From contig NZ_CP019966.1 of the NCBI RefSeq assembly GCF_003031265.1, forward strand, positions 744,001 through 808,000: a stretch of DNA of 64,000 bases, read 5' to 3'. The position numbers were made by a program, and so were the translations under genes. A model generated the notes under the pieces. That model saw nothing but the letters and a program-made list of their open reading frames with translations. It made no database searches and was not told the DNA's origin. Origin of the DNA: Rhodopseudomonas palustris. Lineage in GTDB: Bacteria > Pseudomonadota > Alphaproteobacteria > Rhizobiales > Xanthobacteraceae. Each line of letters starts with the position of its first letter. Positions within the stretch are counted from its first letter, which is position 1. Below, one piece after another: positions 47,888-55,959 of this stretch.

Positions 47888-48754
47888 TCAAGGCTCCACG
47901 CGGATCAGTTCCTCGGTCAGCCGGTCGAGCGCGTCGGCGAGCATCGGCCCGCCGCACACCGTCAGCCGCTCCGGCACCGTAATGCGCTTCGACAGCGGAT
48001 AGAAGCGCTGCAGCGCCGGATGCAGCACGAAGGCACGGCCTTCGTCCTCGGCGAAATCGCTGTCTTCCGAGATCAGCAGAAAGTCCGGCCGCAACGCAAC
48101 CACCGCTTCCAGCGACGCGAAGCCGCCGCGCTGCAGGCCGAGGCCGCTCGCAGCATTGCGCAGCCCGACAGTGTCGAGCAGCGTACTGATCAGGCTGTCG
48201 CGCCCCGATACCCAACCGCGCCGCGCCAGCGGCAGCACGGTGAGCTTCGTTCGCGACGCGGCCTGTTTGGCGCGCGCCACCGCGGCGTCAATGCGAGCGA
48301 TCGATGCGTCGGCCCGCTCAGGATGGCCCAGAAGATCGGCCATCTGCCGGATCTGCGCTTTGGACTCGTCGATCGTCTTCACCGAATCGAACTCGACGAT
48401 GCGTTGGCCCATCTGCTTCAGAAGTTCGCGCGTCGCGCGTTTGGTGTATCGGCCGCCGACCACGAAGTCCGGCTTCAGCATCAGCACGTCTTCGGCTTCG
48501 CCGGATAATTGCGGAAATTGCGCTGCCTGTGCGGCAAGGAAGGAGCGATCGGCGTCGCGTGCGTAGGGGCTCAGGCCGAGGATCTGATCGGGATCGGCGA
48601 GCGTCAGCAGCAACTGATCGGTGCAGGCATTGATCGACACCACCTTGGGCGCAGCGGCTGCGCTCGCGTCAGTTGCGAGACTCGCAACTAACAGCATCAT
48701 CAATCCGGCTAAAAAGCCGCCGAGCCTCTCGCGCTTTGGTCGCGATGGTGGCAA
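47888..48754 (-). CDS. btuF: BtuF-like periplasmic corrinoid/metal-chelate binding protein
   Basis: The product of about 288 residues is a helical-backbone substrate-binding protein (VVSINACTDQLLLTLADPDQILGLSPYA, LMLKPDFVVGGRYTKRATRELLKQMG). The signal peptide needs an upstream non-ATG start: TTG at 48754 gives a basic n-region (RPKRER) and a hydrophobic core (LGGFLAGLMMLLVASLA); the first ATG (48700) gives no basic n-region. It probably serves the BtuC/BtuD pair encoded at 49765-51566. A ferric-siderophore role is less likely given the cobalamin neighbours. Confidence 0.82.
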   Translation of the reverse strand: MPPSRPKRERLGGFLAGLMMLLVASLATDASAAAAPKVVSINACTDQLLLTLADPDQILGLSPYARDADRSFLAAQAAQFPQLSGEAEDVLMLKPDFVVGGRYTKRATRELLKQMGQRIVEFDSVKTIDESKAQIRQMADLLGHPERADASIARIDAAVARAKQAASRTKLTVLPLARRGWVSGRDSLISTLLDTVGLRNAASGLGLQRGGFASLEAVVALRPDFLLISEDSDFAEDEGRAFVLHPALQRFYPLSKRITVPERLTVCGGPMLADALDRLTEELIRVEP

Positions 48755-48763
48755 GACACGGTG

Positions 48764-49753
48764 ATGAAGCACGGCGGCGATCTTACGGCGGCGATAGCGC
48801 GGCACGGCGGCGATGCTGCCGACTGGCTCGATCTCTCCACTGGCATCAATCCGCGTCCCTGGCCGATCCCAGACGTTGCCGCGGATGCTTGGGAGCGTCT
48901 GCCGTCGCATACCGACGAGACTGCGCTGTACGATGCCGCGCGCCAAGCCTACGAGGTGCCGGAGGAGTCCGGCATCGTCGCTGCCGCCGGCACGCAGGCG
49001 CTGATTCAATGGCTGCCGTATCTCGCAGCGCCGGGCGGTGTCGCCATCGTCGGACCGACTTACGCGGAGCATGCGCTGGCTTGGCGGAACGCCGGGCGCG
49101 AGCTTGTCGGCATCGCGTCGCTCGATGAGATTCCTGAGCAGGCCCGTCACGCGGTGGTGGTGAGTCCGAACAATCCCGACGGCCGCATGGTCGAACCCGA
49201 GACCTTGCGCCGTGCCGCCGTGCAGCTGCGCCGGCGTGGCGGTTGGCTGGTGATCGACGAAGCTTTTGCCGATGTCGATCCGTCTTTCACTGCGGCCGTG
49301 CTGACGCCCGAGCTGCCGATCGTCGTGCTGCGCTCGTTCGGCAAGTTCTACGGCCTTGCCGGCGTCCGTCTCGGGTTTGCGATCGCAGGTGAGGTGATTG
49401 CGAGGCGGATCGCGCTGGCGCTCGGGCCGTGGAGTTGCTCCGGGCCGGCGCTGCGGATAGTCGCCGCGGAGCTGCGCGACCAGGCCTGGGCGATCGAGAC
49501 GCGCGACGAACTGCGCGAACAGGCGGCGCGGCTCGACGAGGTGCTGCGAGGCGCCGGCCTCGACGCCGTCGGCGGCACACCGCTGTTCCGGCTGGCACGT
49601 CACCCCGAGGCGCATCGGTTGCATGAGGTTTTGGCGCAGCAGCGGATCTGGTGTCGGAGGTTCGACTGGGCGGACGATTTGCTCAGGTTCGGCCTGCCGG
49701 CCGATACCGCCGGGCTGGATCGGCTCGCTGCCGCGCTCGCCGCACCGCTGTAG
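48764..49753 (+). CDS. cobC: CobC, L-threonine-O-3-phosphate decarboxylase (PLP enzyme)
   Basis: CobC makes (R)-1-amino-2-propanol O-phosphate, the linker that CobD attaches. The 329-residue fold-type I PLP protein has DWLDLSTGINPRPWPIPDV near its start, AAGTQALIQWLPYLA, VVSPNNPDGRMVEPETL and the lysine region VLRSFGKFYGLAGVRLGF with Schiff-base Lys in SFGKF. A GTG at 48761 precedes the ATG at 48764. Its start faces btuF with about 10 bases between them. Confidence 0.93.
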   Translation: MKHGGDLTAAIARHGGDAADWLDLSTGINPRPWPIPDVAADAWERLPSHTDETALYDAARQAYEVPEESGIVAAAGTQALIQWLPYLAAPGGVAIVGPTYAEHALAWRNAGRELVGIASLDEIPEQARHAVVVSPNNPDGRMVEPETLRRAAVQLRRRGGWLVIDEAFADVDPSFTAAVLTPELPIVVLRSFGKFYGLAGVRLGFAIAGEVIARRIALALGPWSCSGPALRIVAAELRDQAWAIETRDELREQAARLDEVLRGAGLDAVGGTPLFRLARHPEAHRLHEVLAQQRIWCRRFDWADDLLRFGLPADTAGLDRLAAALAAPL

Positions 49754-49764
49754 CGGCGGCACCG

Positions 49765-50544
49765 TCAGGTTCCGGACCACGGCAGGATCACGCCAGTGTC
49801 CTGATACTGTGCCCGGTAGGCGCTGACGCGAAACACCTGTTGCATGATCTCGTCCGACAAGGCTTCGCTCGGCGCGCCATAGGCGGCGAGCCGGCCGCTT
49901 GCCATCACCAGCACAGTATCGGCAAAGCGCGCAGCGAGGCCGAGATCGTGGGTGACGACGATCACCAGCGTGCCGGCGTCGGCGGTGCTTCGCAAGGTCT
50001 GCATCACGTCGAGCTGATAGCGCGGGTCGAGCGAGGCGGTCGGCTCGTCGGCGAGCACCACCGGCGCCTCCACCGCCAGCACCCGGGCGAGAGCGACGCG
50101 GCTGCGTTCGCCGCCGGAGAGTTCGGTAACGATGCGGTCCGCGAACTGTGTGACGTCGGTCTCCGCCATCGCCCGCGCCACCGCCTCGGCGTCATGCGGC
50201 GACAGCCAGGCCGGATCGGTGGCGCCGTGCGGAAACCGGCCGAGCGCGACGACGTCGCGCACCGGCAGCGGCCAATGCACCAGATGGCCCTGCGGCAGAT
50301 AGCCGAACCGCTTGGCGCGCTCGCGCAGCGGCATCGTCGCCAGCGCCTCGCCGCCGATGGTGATTTCGCCTTGCGCCTCGACCAAGCCGGCGAGGGCGCG
50401 CAGCAGCGTGGTCTTGCCGGCGCCGTTCGGGCCGACCAGCGCCACCAGATGCCCGCGCGTCAGCGACAGCGACACCCCACGCAGCACTTCGCGGCCGGAG
50501 AGCGAGACGGCGAGGTCGCGCGCGGTGAGGAAGGCGGCACTCAT
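49765..50544 (-). CDS. btuD: BtuD-like ABC transporter ATPase
   Basis: The 259-residue ATPase has Walker A GPNGAGKTT near residue 37, FGYLPQGHLVHWPLPVRDVVALGRFPHG with the Q-loop, signature LSGGERSRVALARVLA and Walker B VVLADEPTASLDP. It is of the FecE/BtuD class, pairs with the FecCD-type permease it overlaps by 4 bases, and is convergent with cobC. Confidence 0.9.
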   Translation of the reverse strand: MSAAFLTARDLAVSLSGREVLRGVSLSLTRGHLVALVGPNGAGKTTLLRALAGLVEAQGEITIGGEALATMPLRERAKRFGYLPQGHLVHWPLPVRDVVALGRFPHGATDPAWLSPHDAEAVARAMAETDVTQFADRIVTELSGGERSRVALARVLAVEAPVVLADEPTASLDPRYQLDVMQTLRSTADAGTLVIVVTHDLGLAARFADTVLVMASGRLAAYGAPSEALSDEIMQQVFRVSAYRAQYQDTGVILPWSGT

Positions 50545-51566
50545 GCGACGCCTCCACCGAGCGCGCGCCGTTCGCGCACGATCAGATACAGGAAGAACGG
50601 CACGCCGATGATCGAGGTCAGCACCCCGACCTTGATGTCGGTGCTGGCCGGGATCAGCCGCACCGCTATGTCGGCGGCGAGTAGCAGCGCCGCGCCGGCG
50701 AGCGCGCTCGGCAGCAGCACGCGGGCGGGATCGTGGCCGATCAGGGGGCGCACCAGATGCGGCGCGACCAAGCCGATGAAGCCGATCGTGCCCGACACCG
50801 AGACGGCGCCGCCGACGCCGAGCGCGGTGCCGGCGATCACGATCAGGCGTAGCCGGCCAACATCGATGCCAAGACTCTGCGCGGTCTCTTCGCCGAGGCT
50901 GAGGGCGCGGAACGCGGCGCGCTGGCTGAACAGCAGTACGCCGCCGGCGACGATGAACGGCAGGGCCAAGACGACGTGACGGAAGCTGCGGTCTTCCAGC
51001 GAGCCCAGCAGCCAGAATGCGATTTCCAGGCTGGCGAATGGATTGGCCGACAGGTTCATCACCAGCGCGGTGGCGGCGCCGGCGAGCGCGGAGATCGCCA
51101 GCCCAGCGAGGATCAGCAGCAACAGGCTGGCGTTGCGCCCGGCGATTGCCAGCAGCACGAACACCGACACGAACGCCATCGTAATCGCCGCCACCGGCAG
51201 TGCGAACGAGCGGACGTCGGCGAGCCCGAGCGAGATGATCAGCACCGCGCCGAACGCGGCCGATTGCGGTGCGCCGAACAGCGACGGCGACGCCAGCGGG
51301 TTACGGAGCAGGCCCTGCAGCGCCGCACCGGACAGGCCCAGAATGCCGCCGATCGCCAGCGCCAGGATGGTGCGCGGCAGCCGGATCTCTTGCACGATGA
51401 TCTGCTGCACCTCACCGCCGAGCCCGACCAGCGCCTGCACCACGGTGAGCGGCGACAGCTTGACCGGTCCCACCGCGAGCGATCCGATCGCCAGCAGGGC
51501 CACGAGCACCGCGAGCGCAGCGGTAACGGCCGCCGCGCGCGAATTCGGTCCGGAACGTCGGGTCAT
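50541..51566 (-). CDS. btuC: BtuC-like FecCD-family ABC permease
   Basis: The 341-residue protein has about ten hydrophobic helices and the FecCD signatures RLPRTILALAIGGILGLSGAALQGLLRNPLASPSLFGAPQSAAFG and VSVSGTIGFIGLVAPHLVRPLIGHDPARVLLPSALAGA. With the ATPase and the binding protein it forms a corrinoid (or other metal-chelate) importer. Eight bases separate it from the upstream NiCoT gene, which follows a cobalamin riboswitch, so the importer is probably under that switch. Confidence 0.92.
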   Translation of the reverse strand: MTRRSGPNSRAAAVTAALAVLVALLAIGSLAVGPVKLSPLTVVQALVGLGGEVQQIIVQEIRLPRTILALAIGGILGLSGAALQGLLRNPLASPSLFGAPQSAAFGAVLIISLGLADVRSFALPVAAITMAFVSVFVLLAIAGRNASLLLLILAGLAISALAGAATALVMNLSANPFASLEIAFWLLGSLEDRSFRHVVLALPFIVAGGVLLFSQRAAFRALSLGEETAQSLGIDVGRLRLIVIAGTALGVGGAVSVSGTIGFIGLVAPHLVRPLIGHDPARVLLPSALAGAALLLAADIAVRLIPASTDIKVGVLTSIIGVPFFLYLIVRERRALGGGVA

Positions 51567-51573
51567 ACCGCGC

Positions 51574-52632
51574 TCATTTCTGCACGGTCGCGGCGGCCTG
51601 GTCGAGCCGGTGATAGCCGTTGAGGCGATAGATGATGGTGGAGACGATCCAGCTCGCCACGAACAACGCCACGATGCCGTAGCCGAGCGCGCCGAAATTT
51701 GAGTTGAGCTCTTCGATCCACTCCCAGAACGCGCCTTCGAGGTGGAAGCGCCCGGCGAGCAGCCCGAGCGTCTCGATGCCGCCGATCAGCAGCGCCACCA
51801 GCACCGACACGGTGGTGATGGTCATGTTGTAGTACAGCTTGCGGATCGGGTTGCGATACGCCCAGCCATAGGCGCCGAGCATCAGCACGCCGTCGAGGGT
51901 GTCGACCAGGGTCATGCCGGCGGCGAACAGCGCCGGGAACACCAGGATCGACCAGTGCGAAATGTTGCCGGAAGCGTTGGCGGCCAATCCGAACAGGCTG
52001 ATCTCGCTGGCGGTCTCGAAGCCGAGCGCGAACAACAGCCCGATCGGAAACAGCTGCCAGCTCTTGGAGACGAAGCGGAACAGCGGCCGGAACAGCCGCG
52101 CCAGCCAGCCGCGCTGCTGCAGCAGTTCGTTGATGTCGTCGTCGTGCACGATCTCGCCGGCCTTGGCCTTCTTGAACGCGCGATACACGCCGCTCAGCAC
52201 CGACAGATTGGCGATCGCGATCGCGAACAGAAACAGCGCCGACGCCGAGGTGCCGATCACCCCGCCGATTTCGCGATAGCCCGAGAACCGCTCGGTCAGC
52301 GAATTGGCCGCGATCGCGATTGCCAGCGACGCCACCAGCACCACGGTGGAATGGCCGAGCGCGAAGAACAACCCGACCGCGACCGGCCGCTTACCCTCCT
52401 GCATCAGCTTGCGGGTGACGTTGTCGATCGCCGCGATATGGTCGGCATCGAGGGCGTGGCGGAGGCCGAGGCTATAGGCCAGCACCGCGGTGCCGATCAG
52501 CACCGGCTCGCCCGCGAAGGCGGTCAGCGCCCAGGCCCAGGCGGCGATATTGGCGAGCACCAGCCCGCCGAGCACGGCGATCAGGCGGAAGCGGAATCCA
52601 TCGGAAGAAGCGGGCAGAACGAGATCGGTCAT
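51574..52632 (-). CDS. NiCoT family nickel/cobalt transporter
   Basis: The 352-residue membrane protein has the diagnostic NiCoT motif RHALDADHIAAIDNVTRKL near residue 55, plus LFFALGHSTVVL and GLLFALGFETASEISLFG. It imports Co2+ and/or Ni2+; position behind a cobalamin riboswitch and before btuC argues for cobalt. The ATG at 52632 opens about 86 bases after the riboswitch end. Confidence 0.93.
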   Translation of the reverse strand: MTDLVLPASSDGFRFRLIAVLGGLVLANIAAWAWALTAFAGEPVLIGTAVLAYSLGLRHALDADHIAAIDNVTRKLMQEGKRPVAVGLFFALGHSTVVLVASLAIAIAANSLTERFSGYREIGGVIGTSASALFLFAIAIANLSVLSGVYRAFKKAKAGEIVHDDDINELLQQRGWLARLFRPLFRFVSKSWQLFPIGLLFALGFETASEISLFGLAANASGNISHWSILVFPALFAAGMTLVDTLDGVLMLGAYGWAYRNPIRKLYYNMTITTVSVLVALLIGGIETLGLLAGRFHLEGAFWEWIEELNSNFGALGYGIVALFVASWIVSTIIYRLNGYHRLDQAAATVQK

Positions 52633-52717
52633 GGCGGTCTCCGGCCGGTGAGCAGCATCCTGTCACCTGTGCGGCGGACCGCTCCAGCCGCGCGCGCCGC
52701 ACGGTGGAAGATGACGT

Positions 52718-52906
52718 GCTCAGGCCGGTCTCCTGGCTCACGGGTCGTCGCGATCCTTCGCCTTCCCGGGCAAGTGCTGCCCAGTGGCTGATTGAAGGAT
52801 CGCTCGCCGCTCACAGTTGCGGGCGCAGCGCCGGATTTGGGTTTGCGGCCATAAGCTTGGGCCCGCACCGGCTTCCCTGTGCCGGACGATTCCCGGCACA
52901 CCTGAA
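52718..52906 (-). promoter_or_regulatory. Cobalamin riboswitch upstream of the NiCoT-btuCD unit
   Basis: On the minus strand the blocks run AGGGAAGCCGGTGCGGG, GCGCCCGCAACTGTGAGC, CCACTGGGCAGC, GGGAAGGCGAAGGATCG and GAGCCAGGAGACCGGCC, the full cobalamin aptamer order. The downstream gene on that strand is the NiCoT transporter, so cobalamin would reduce cobalt and corrinoid uptake. Confidence 0.94.
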
Positions 52907-52971
52907 CGGGCGCGATCAAATGGAAGCGGGCCTGCTTTGTCAATCGCCGCCTTGGTCGGGCGGCCGACGGT

Positions 52972-53295
52972 TCAGGCGGGAGTGTTGAGCTTCAGCCCGA
53001 TCATGCCGGCCACGATCATCGACAGACACAGCATCCGCACGCCGCTGGCCGGCTCACCGTACAGCGTCATGCCGACCACGATGCTGCCGGCGGCGCCGAT
53101 TCCGGTCCACACCGCATAGGCGGTGCCGAACGGTAGCGATTTCAGCGCGATGCTCATCAGGCCGAAGCTGGCCAGGATGGCGGCCAAGGTCACGACCGCG
53201 GGCCAGAACCGGGTGAAGCCCTCGGAATGCTTCAGCCCGAGCGCCCAGACGATCTCCATCAGGCCCGCGGCAAACAGCGCGAGCCAACCGGTCAT
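52972..53295 (-). CDS. sugE: SugE/Gdx-type small multidrug resistance (SMR) exporter
   Basis: The 107-residue protein has four membrane helices, the essential glutamate in GLMEIVWALGLKHSEGFT (residue 14) and PFGTAYAVWTGIGAAGSIVVGM. The GLMEIVWA/KHSEGF pattern is the SugE (Gdx, guanidinium exporter) subgroup; quaternary-ammonium export is the alternative. It overlaps btaB by 4 bases and is co-directional, so the two share a transcript. Confidence 0.9.
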   Translation of the reverse strand: MTGWLALFAAGLMEIVWALGLKHSEGFTRFWPAVVTLAAILASFGLMSIALKSLPFGTAYAVWTGIGAAGSIVVGMTLYGEPASGVRMLCLSMIVAGMIGLKLNTPA

Positions 53296-54029
53296 GGCTT
53301 ATTGCGCGGCGGCAGCGTCAGCACGGCGCGCTGCGCATAGCCGCGATATGGCCGCTCGAACCGCAGGCCGGCGCCGGTGCGGGCCGCGACCTGCATCAAC
53401 ACGGCTTCCAGGCTGTCGCGCGGGGTGACGTCGAACAGCGTCAGCCAGCGCCGCAGCAGGTTGCGCGCCAGCGAAGGCAAGCCGCGCTGATCGCCGAAAT
53501 CGACGATGTGCAGCTTGCCGCCCGGCTTCAAATTGGCGACGGCGCGATCGATCACCGCGGTCCAGTCCGGGATCATCGACAGGCTGTAGGAGATCATGAC
53601 GTGGTCGAAGCTGACCGCCTGGCCGAACACCGCCTGCGCGGTGAAGGCGGTGGCGTCGCCGTGCGCGACCTTGACCCGCGACATCAGCCCGGCGCCTTCG
53701 ATCGAACTGATCGCCGAGGTCAGCATCTCGGTCGACACGTCGAGGCCGTAAAATTTCGCCTCGCGGTAGCGCGTCGCCGCCTGGATCAGGTTGCGGCCGG
53801 TGCCGCAGCCGACTTCCAGCACGGCTTCGCCGGCCTTCGGCTGCAGCTCGGTAATCAGTTGATCACGGCCGAGAAGATAGTACCGGCGGGTCAGGTCGTA
53901 GATGTGCCGTTGATAGCGGTACATCCGATTCATCCGCGAGGTCGCGTCGACCGGCCACGCCGGATCGGCGGTGAGTTCGTGGTGCGTCAGCTCGGTGCGC
54001 GGAAGATCGGTGCGAGTGAGCGTCGTCAT
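53292..54029 (-). CDS. btaB: BtaB-like SAM methyltransferase (betaine lipid synthesis)
   Basis: BtaB trimethylates diacylglyceryl-homoserine to the betaine lipid DGTS. The 245-residue class I methyltransferase has MYRYQRHIYDLTRRYYLLGRDQLI near residue 36, SAM motif VLEVGCGTGRNL and LDVSTEMLTSA. The identity is supported by the divergent btaA. The ATG at 54029 follows AGGC; a longer frame to 54107 is less likely. It is coupled to sugE downstream. Confidence 0.9.
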   Translation of the reverse strand: MTTLTRTDLPRTELTHHELTADPAWPVDATSRMNRMYRYQRHIYDLTRRYYLLGRDQLITELQPKAGEAVLEVGCGTGRNLIQAATRYREAKFYGLDVSTEMLTSAISSIEGAGLMSRVKVAHGDATAFTAQAVFGQAVSFDHVMISYSLSMIPDWTAVIDRAVANLKPGGKLHIVDFGDQRGLPSLARNLLRRWLTLFDVTPRDSLEAVLMQVAARTGAGLRFERPYRGYAQRAVLTLPPRNKP

Positions 54030-54077
54030 GGCCTGCCACCCTGGTTCGGCATCATCCGCCTTCCATCGCGATTTCAG

Positions 54078-54095
54078 GCGACAGGGTGATGACAA
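54078..54095 (-). promoter_or_regulatory. PhoB-box-like repeat upstream of btaB
   Basis: On the minus strand TTGTCAT CACC CTGTCGC. Each half matches 6 of 7 positions of the PhoB half-site and the period is 11 bases. It lies 49-66 bases before the btaB ATG. Confidence 0.6.
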
Positions 54096-54121
54096 GGGAG
54101 ACGGCACTGATCAGTTCCGTG

Positions 54122-54139
54122 CTGTCGCAAAACTGCAGT
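54122..54139 (+). promoter_or_regulatory. PhoB-box-like repeat upstream of btaA
   Basis: CTGTCGC AAAA CTGCAGT on the plus strand: first half 6 of 7, second half 4 of 7, period 11 bases, A-rich spacer. It lies 43-60 bases before the btaA ATG. Confidence 0.5.
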
Positions 54140-54181
54140 GTTGCGCAGCTAATTTGGATCGATTGCCGAGTCGAGGATTTG

Positions 54182-55405
54182 ATGAACACGCAGCAACTGA
54201 TCGCGGACGCCGTCCGCAACAGCAAGGACCGCAGCGAGTCGACGTTGTGGGACGCTTTGTTTTCGATCTGGTTTCGTCGCCTGGTCTATACCCAAATCTG
54301 GGAAGATCCCGAGGCCGACCTCGCGGCTCTGCAATTGCCGATAGGCTCGACCATCGTGACGATCTCGTCGGGCGGCTGCAACGCGCTGTCCTACCTCACC
54401 GCCAAGCCGGCGCAGGTCTTCGCGGTCGATCTCAACGAGGCACATCTAGCGCTGCTCAAGCTGAAGCTCGCCGGCCTGCGGGCGCTGCCGGACTACGCAT
54501 CGTTCTGGCAGTTCTTCGGAGAGGGTACCGCGGCCGGTAACGCCGACCTGTATCGCCGGCGGCTGCGCCCCGCGCTCGATCTCGATGCCCGCGGCTTCTG
54601 GGACGAGCGCGACTTCCGCGGCCGGCCGCGCTACCGTTACTTCACCGACGGGTTCTACCGCCACGGCGCGCTCGGCCGCTTCATCGGCTTTGCGCATCTG
54701 CTCGCGAAGATCGCCAAGATCGACCTCAACGTGCTGCTGAAGGGCGCGCCGGACTCGCCGGAGCGGCAGGCGGCGCTGCAGCGCGTCGACCGACTGTTCC
54801 ATTCGCGGTTCGCCCGCATGCTTACCCAGACCCCGGCGCTGCTGTTCAGCCTCGGCATTCCGCCGCAGCAGCGCGAACTGCTCGGCGGCGACCAGCCGCT
54901 CAACGAGGTGCTGCATCGGCGCCTGCTCCGGCTGATCGACGTCTATCCGAACGAAACCAATTATTTCGCCTGGCAGGCGCTGAGCCGGAGCTATCCGGGG
55001 CCTGGCGACCGCTGCCTGCCGCTGTATCTGCAGGAGAGCCGCTATCAGCAGATGCGCGCCGGCGCCGGGCTGGTGATCCCGGTGCACGAGAACCTGCGGG
55101 TGTTCCTGGAGAGCCTGCCGGCCCGCCAGATCGACGCCGTGGTGCTGCTCGATTCGCAGGACTGGATGGCGCCGGATGAAATCCGCGCGCTGTGGGACGC
55201 GATCGACCGCGCCGGCAAGGAGCAGGTGCGGGTGATCTTCCGCACCGCCGGGGCCGAATCCCCATTGGAGAGCGAGCCGCTGGCTCCGCTGCAACAGACT
55301 TGGCAGCGCGACGCCGAACGCAGCGCCATCGGCTTCGACCGCGACCGCTCCGGCATCTATGGCGGCTTCCACTGCTATACGCGGCGGTCGGGGGGCGGGA
55401 GCTAG
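54182..55405 (+). CDS. btaA: BtaA-like SAM:diacylglycerol 3-amino-3-carboxypropyl transferase
   Basis: BtaA transfers the aminocarboxypropyl group of SAM to diacylglycerol, the first committed step of DGTS synthesis. The 407-residue DUF3419 protein has LVYTQIWEDPEADLAALQL, the SAM-fold motif TISSGGCNALSYLTAKPAQVFAVDLNEAHLALLKLKLAGLRAL near residues 58-100 and the C-terminal VVLLDSQDWMAPDEIRALW. GAGGAT precedes the ATG at 54182. It diverges from btaB across a promoter region with two PhoB-like repeats. Confidence 0.93.
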   Translation: MNTQQLIADAVRNSKDRSESTLWDALFSIWFRRLVYTQIWEDPEADLAALQLPIGSTIVTISSGGCNALSYLTAKPAQVFAVDLNEAHLALLKLKLAGLRALPDYASFWQFFGEGTAAGNADLYRRRLRPALDLDARGFWDERDFRGRPRYRYFTDGFYRHGALGRFIGFAHLLAKIAKIDLNVLLKGAPDSPERQAALQRVDRLFHSRFARMLTQTPALLFSLGIPPQQRELLGGDQPLNEVLHRRLLRLIDVYPNETNYFAWQALSRSYPGPGDRCLPLYLQESRYQQMRAGAGLVIPVHENLRVFLESLPARQIDAVVLLDSQDWMAPDEIRALWDAIDRAGKEQVRVIFRTAGAESPLESEPLAPLQQTWQRDAERSAIGFDRDRSGIYGGFHCYTRRSGGGS

Positions 55406-55959
55406 GCAGGACGACTGATAGGGTTCGTCCGAGGTTGAGGGCGGGCCGAACGAGTCCAGGCTCATTGATGGCAAGCTTCGCGTTTTGCGGCGGCCGGCTC
55501 CATGCCGATCACGCTGCATTGAGCCCACCGCACAGGTACATCGCCGGTTGCGGACTGAGGACGCCGCAGCAGGCGCGAGCACGTCAGCCCCGGTGCTGCT
55601 GAACTCATCGACGTCCGTGTAGCCGAACATGGGACCTTCGGGTCGAACCGATGCGGGTGCGATTGCCGCCGTCCAGATCAAATAATATCTGACTGACAAG
55701 GTCTTAGGTCGGGGTCGCTAACCAAGAGGGGCGTCCCGGGTATCGGCGTTTACTGCTTCTTAAACAAACCGCTCGGACCAGCTTCGACCGACTTTCAAGT
55801 GCGGACGTTCACGCGGTCGGCTTAAGCATTGCTTAGCGGTGCCTCTTCAACATCCACTGCTACAAAACGTAGCAGAGAGAGCGTTCGTTGCTCTTCTCTT
55901 CTCGGCCTTCACTCCATCGAAATGACGCCCGCTGGACCAAAGCGACTGGGATGGAAGTC
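55406..55959. other. Intergenic region before the Tad-type genes
   Basis: No convincing gene lies in these 554 bases: open frames on both strands have no ribosome site or recognisable product. The second half becomes relatively A/T-richer (55670-55860), suggesting the promoter and leader of the genes that follow. Confidence 0.5.

Noticed and set aside
47888..49780. 630-codon frame extending btuF upstream through cobC
   Set aside because: Everything before about 48754 is antisense to cobC; only the final 288 codons are family-like.
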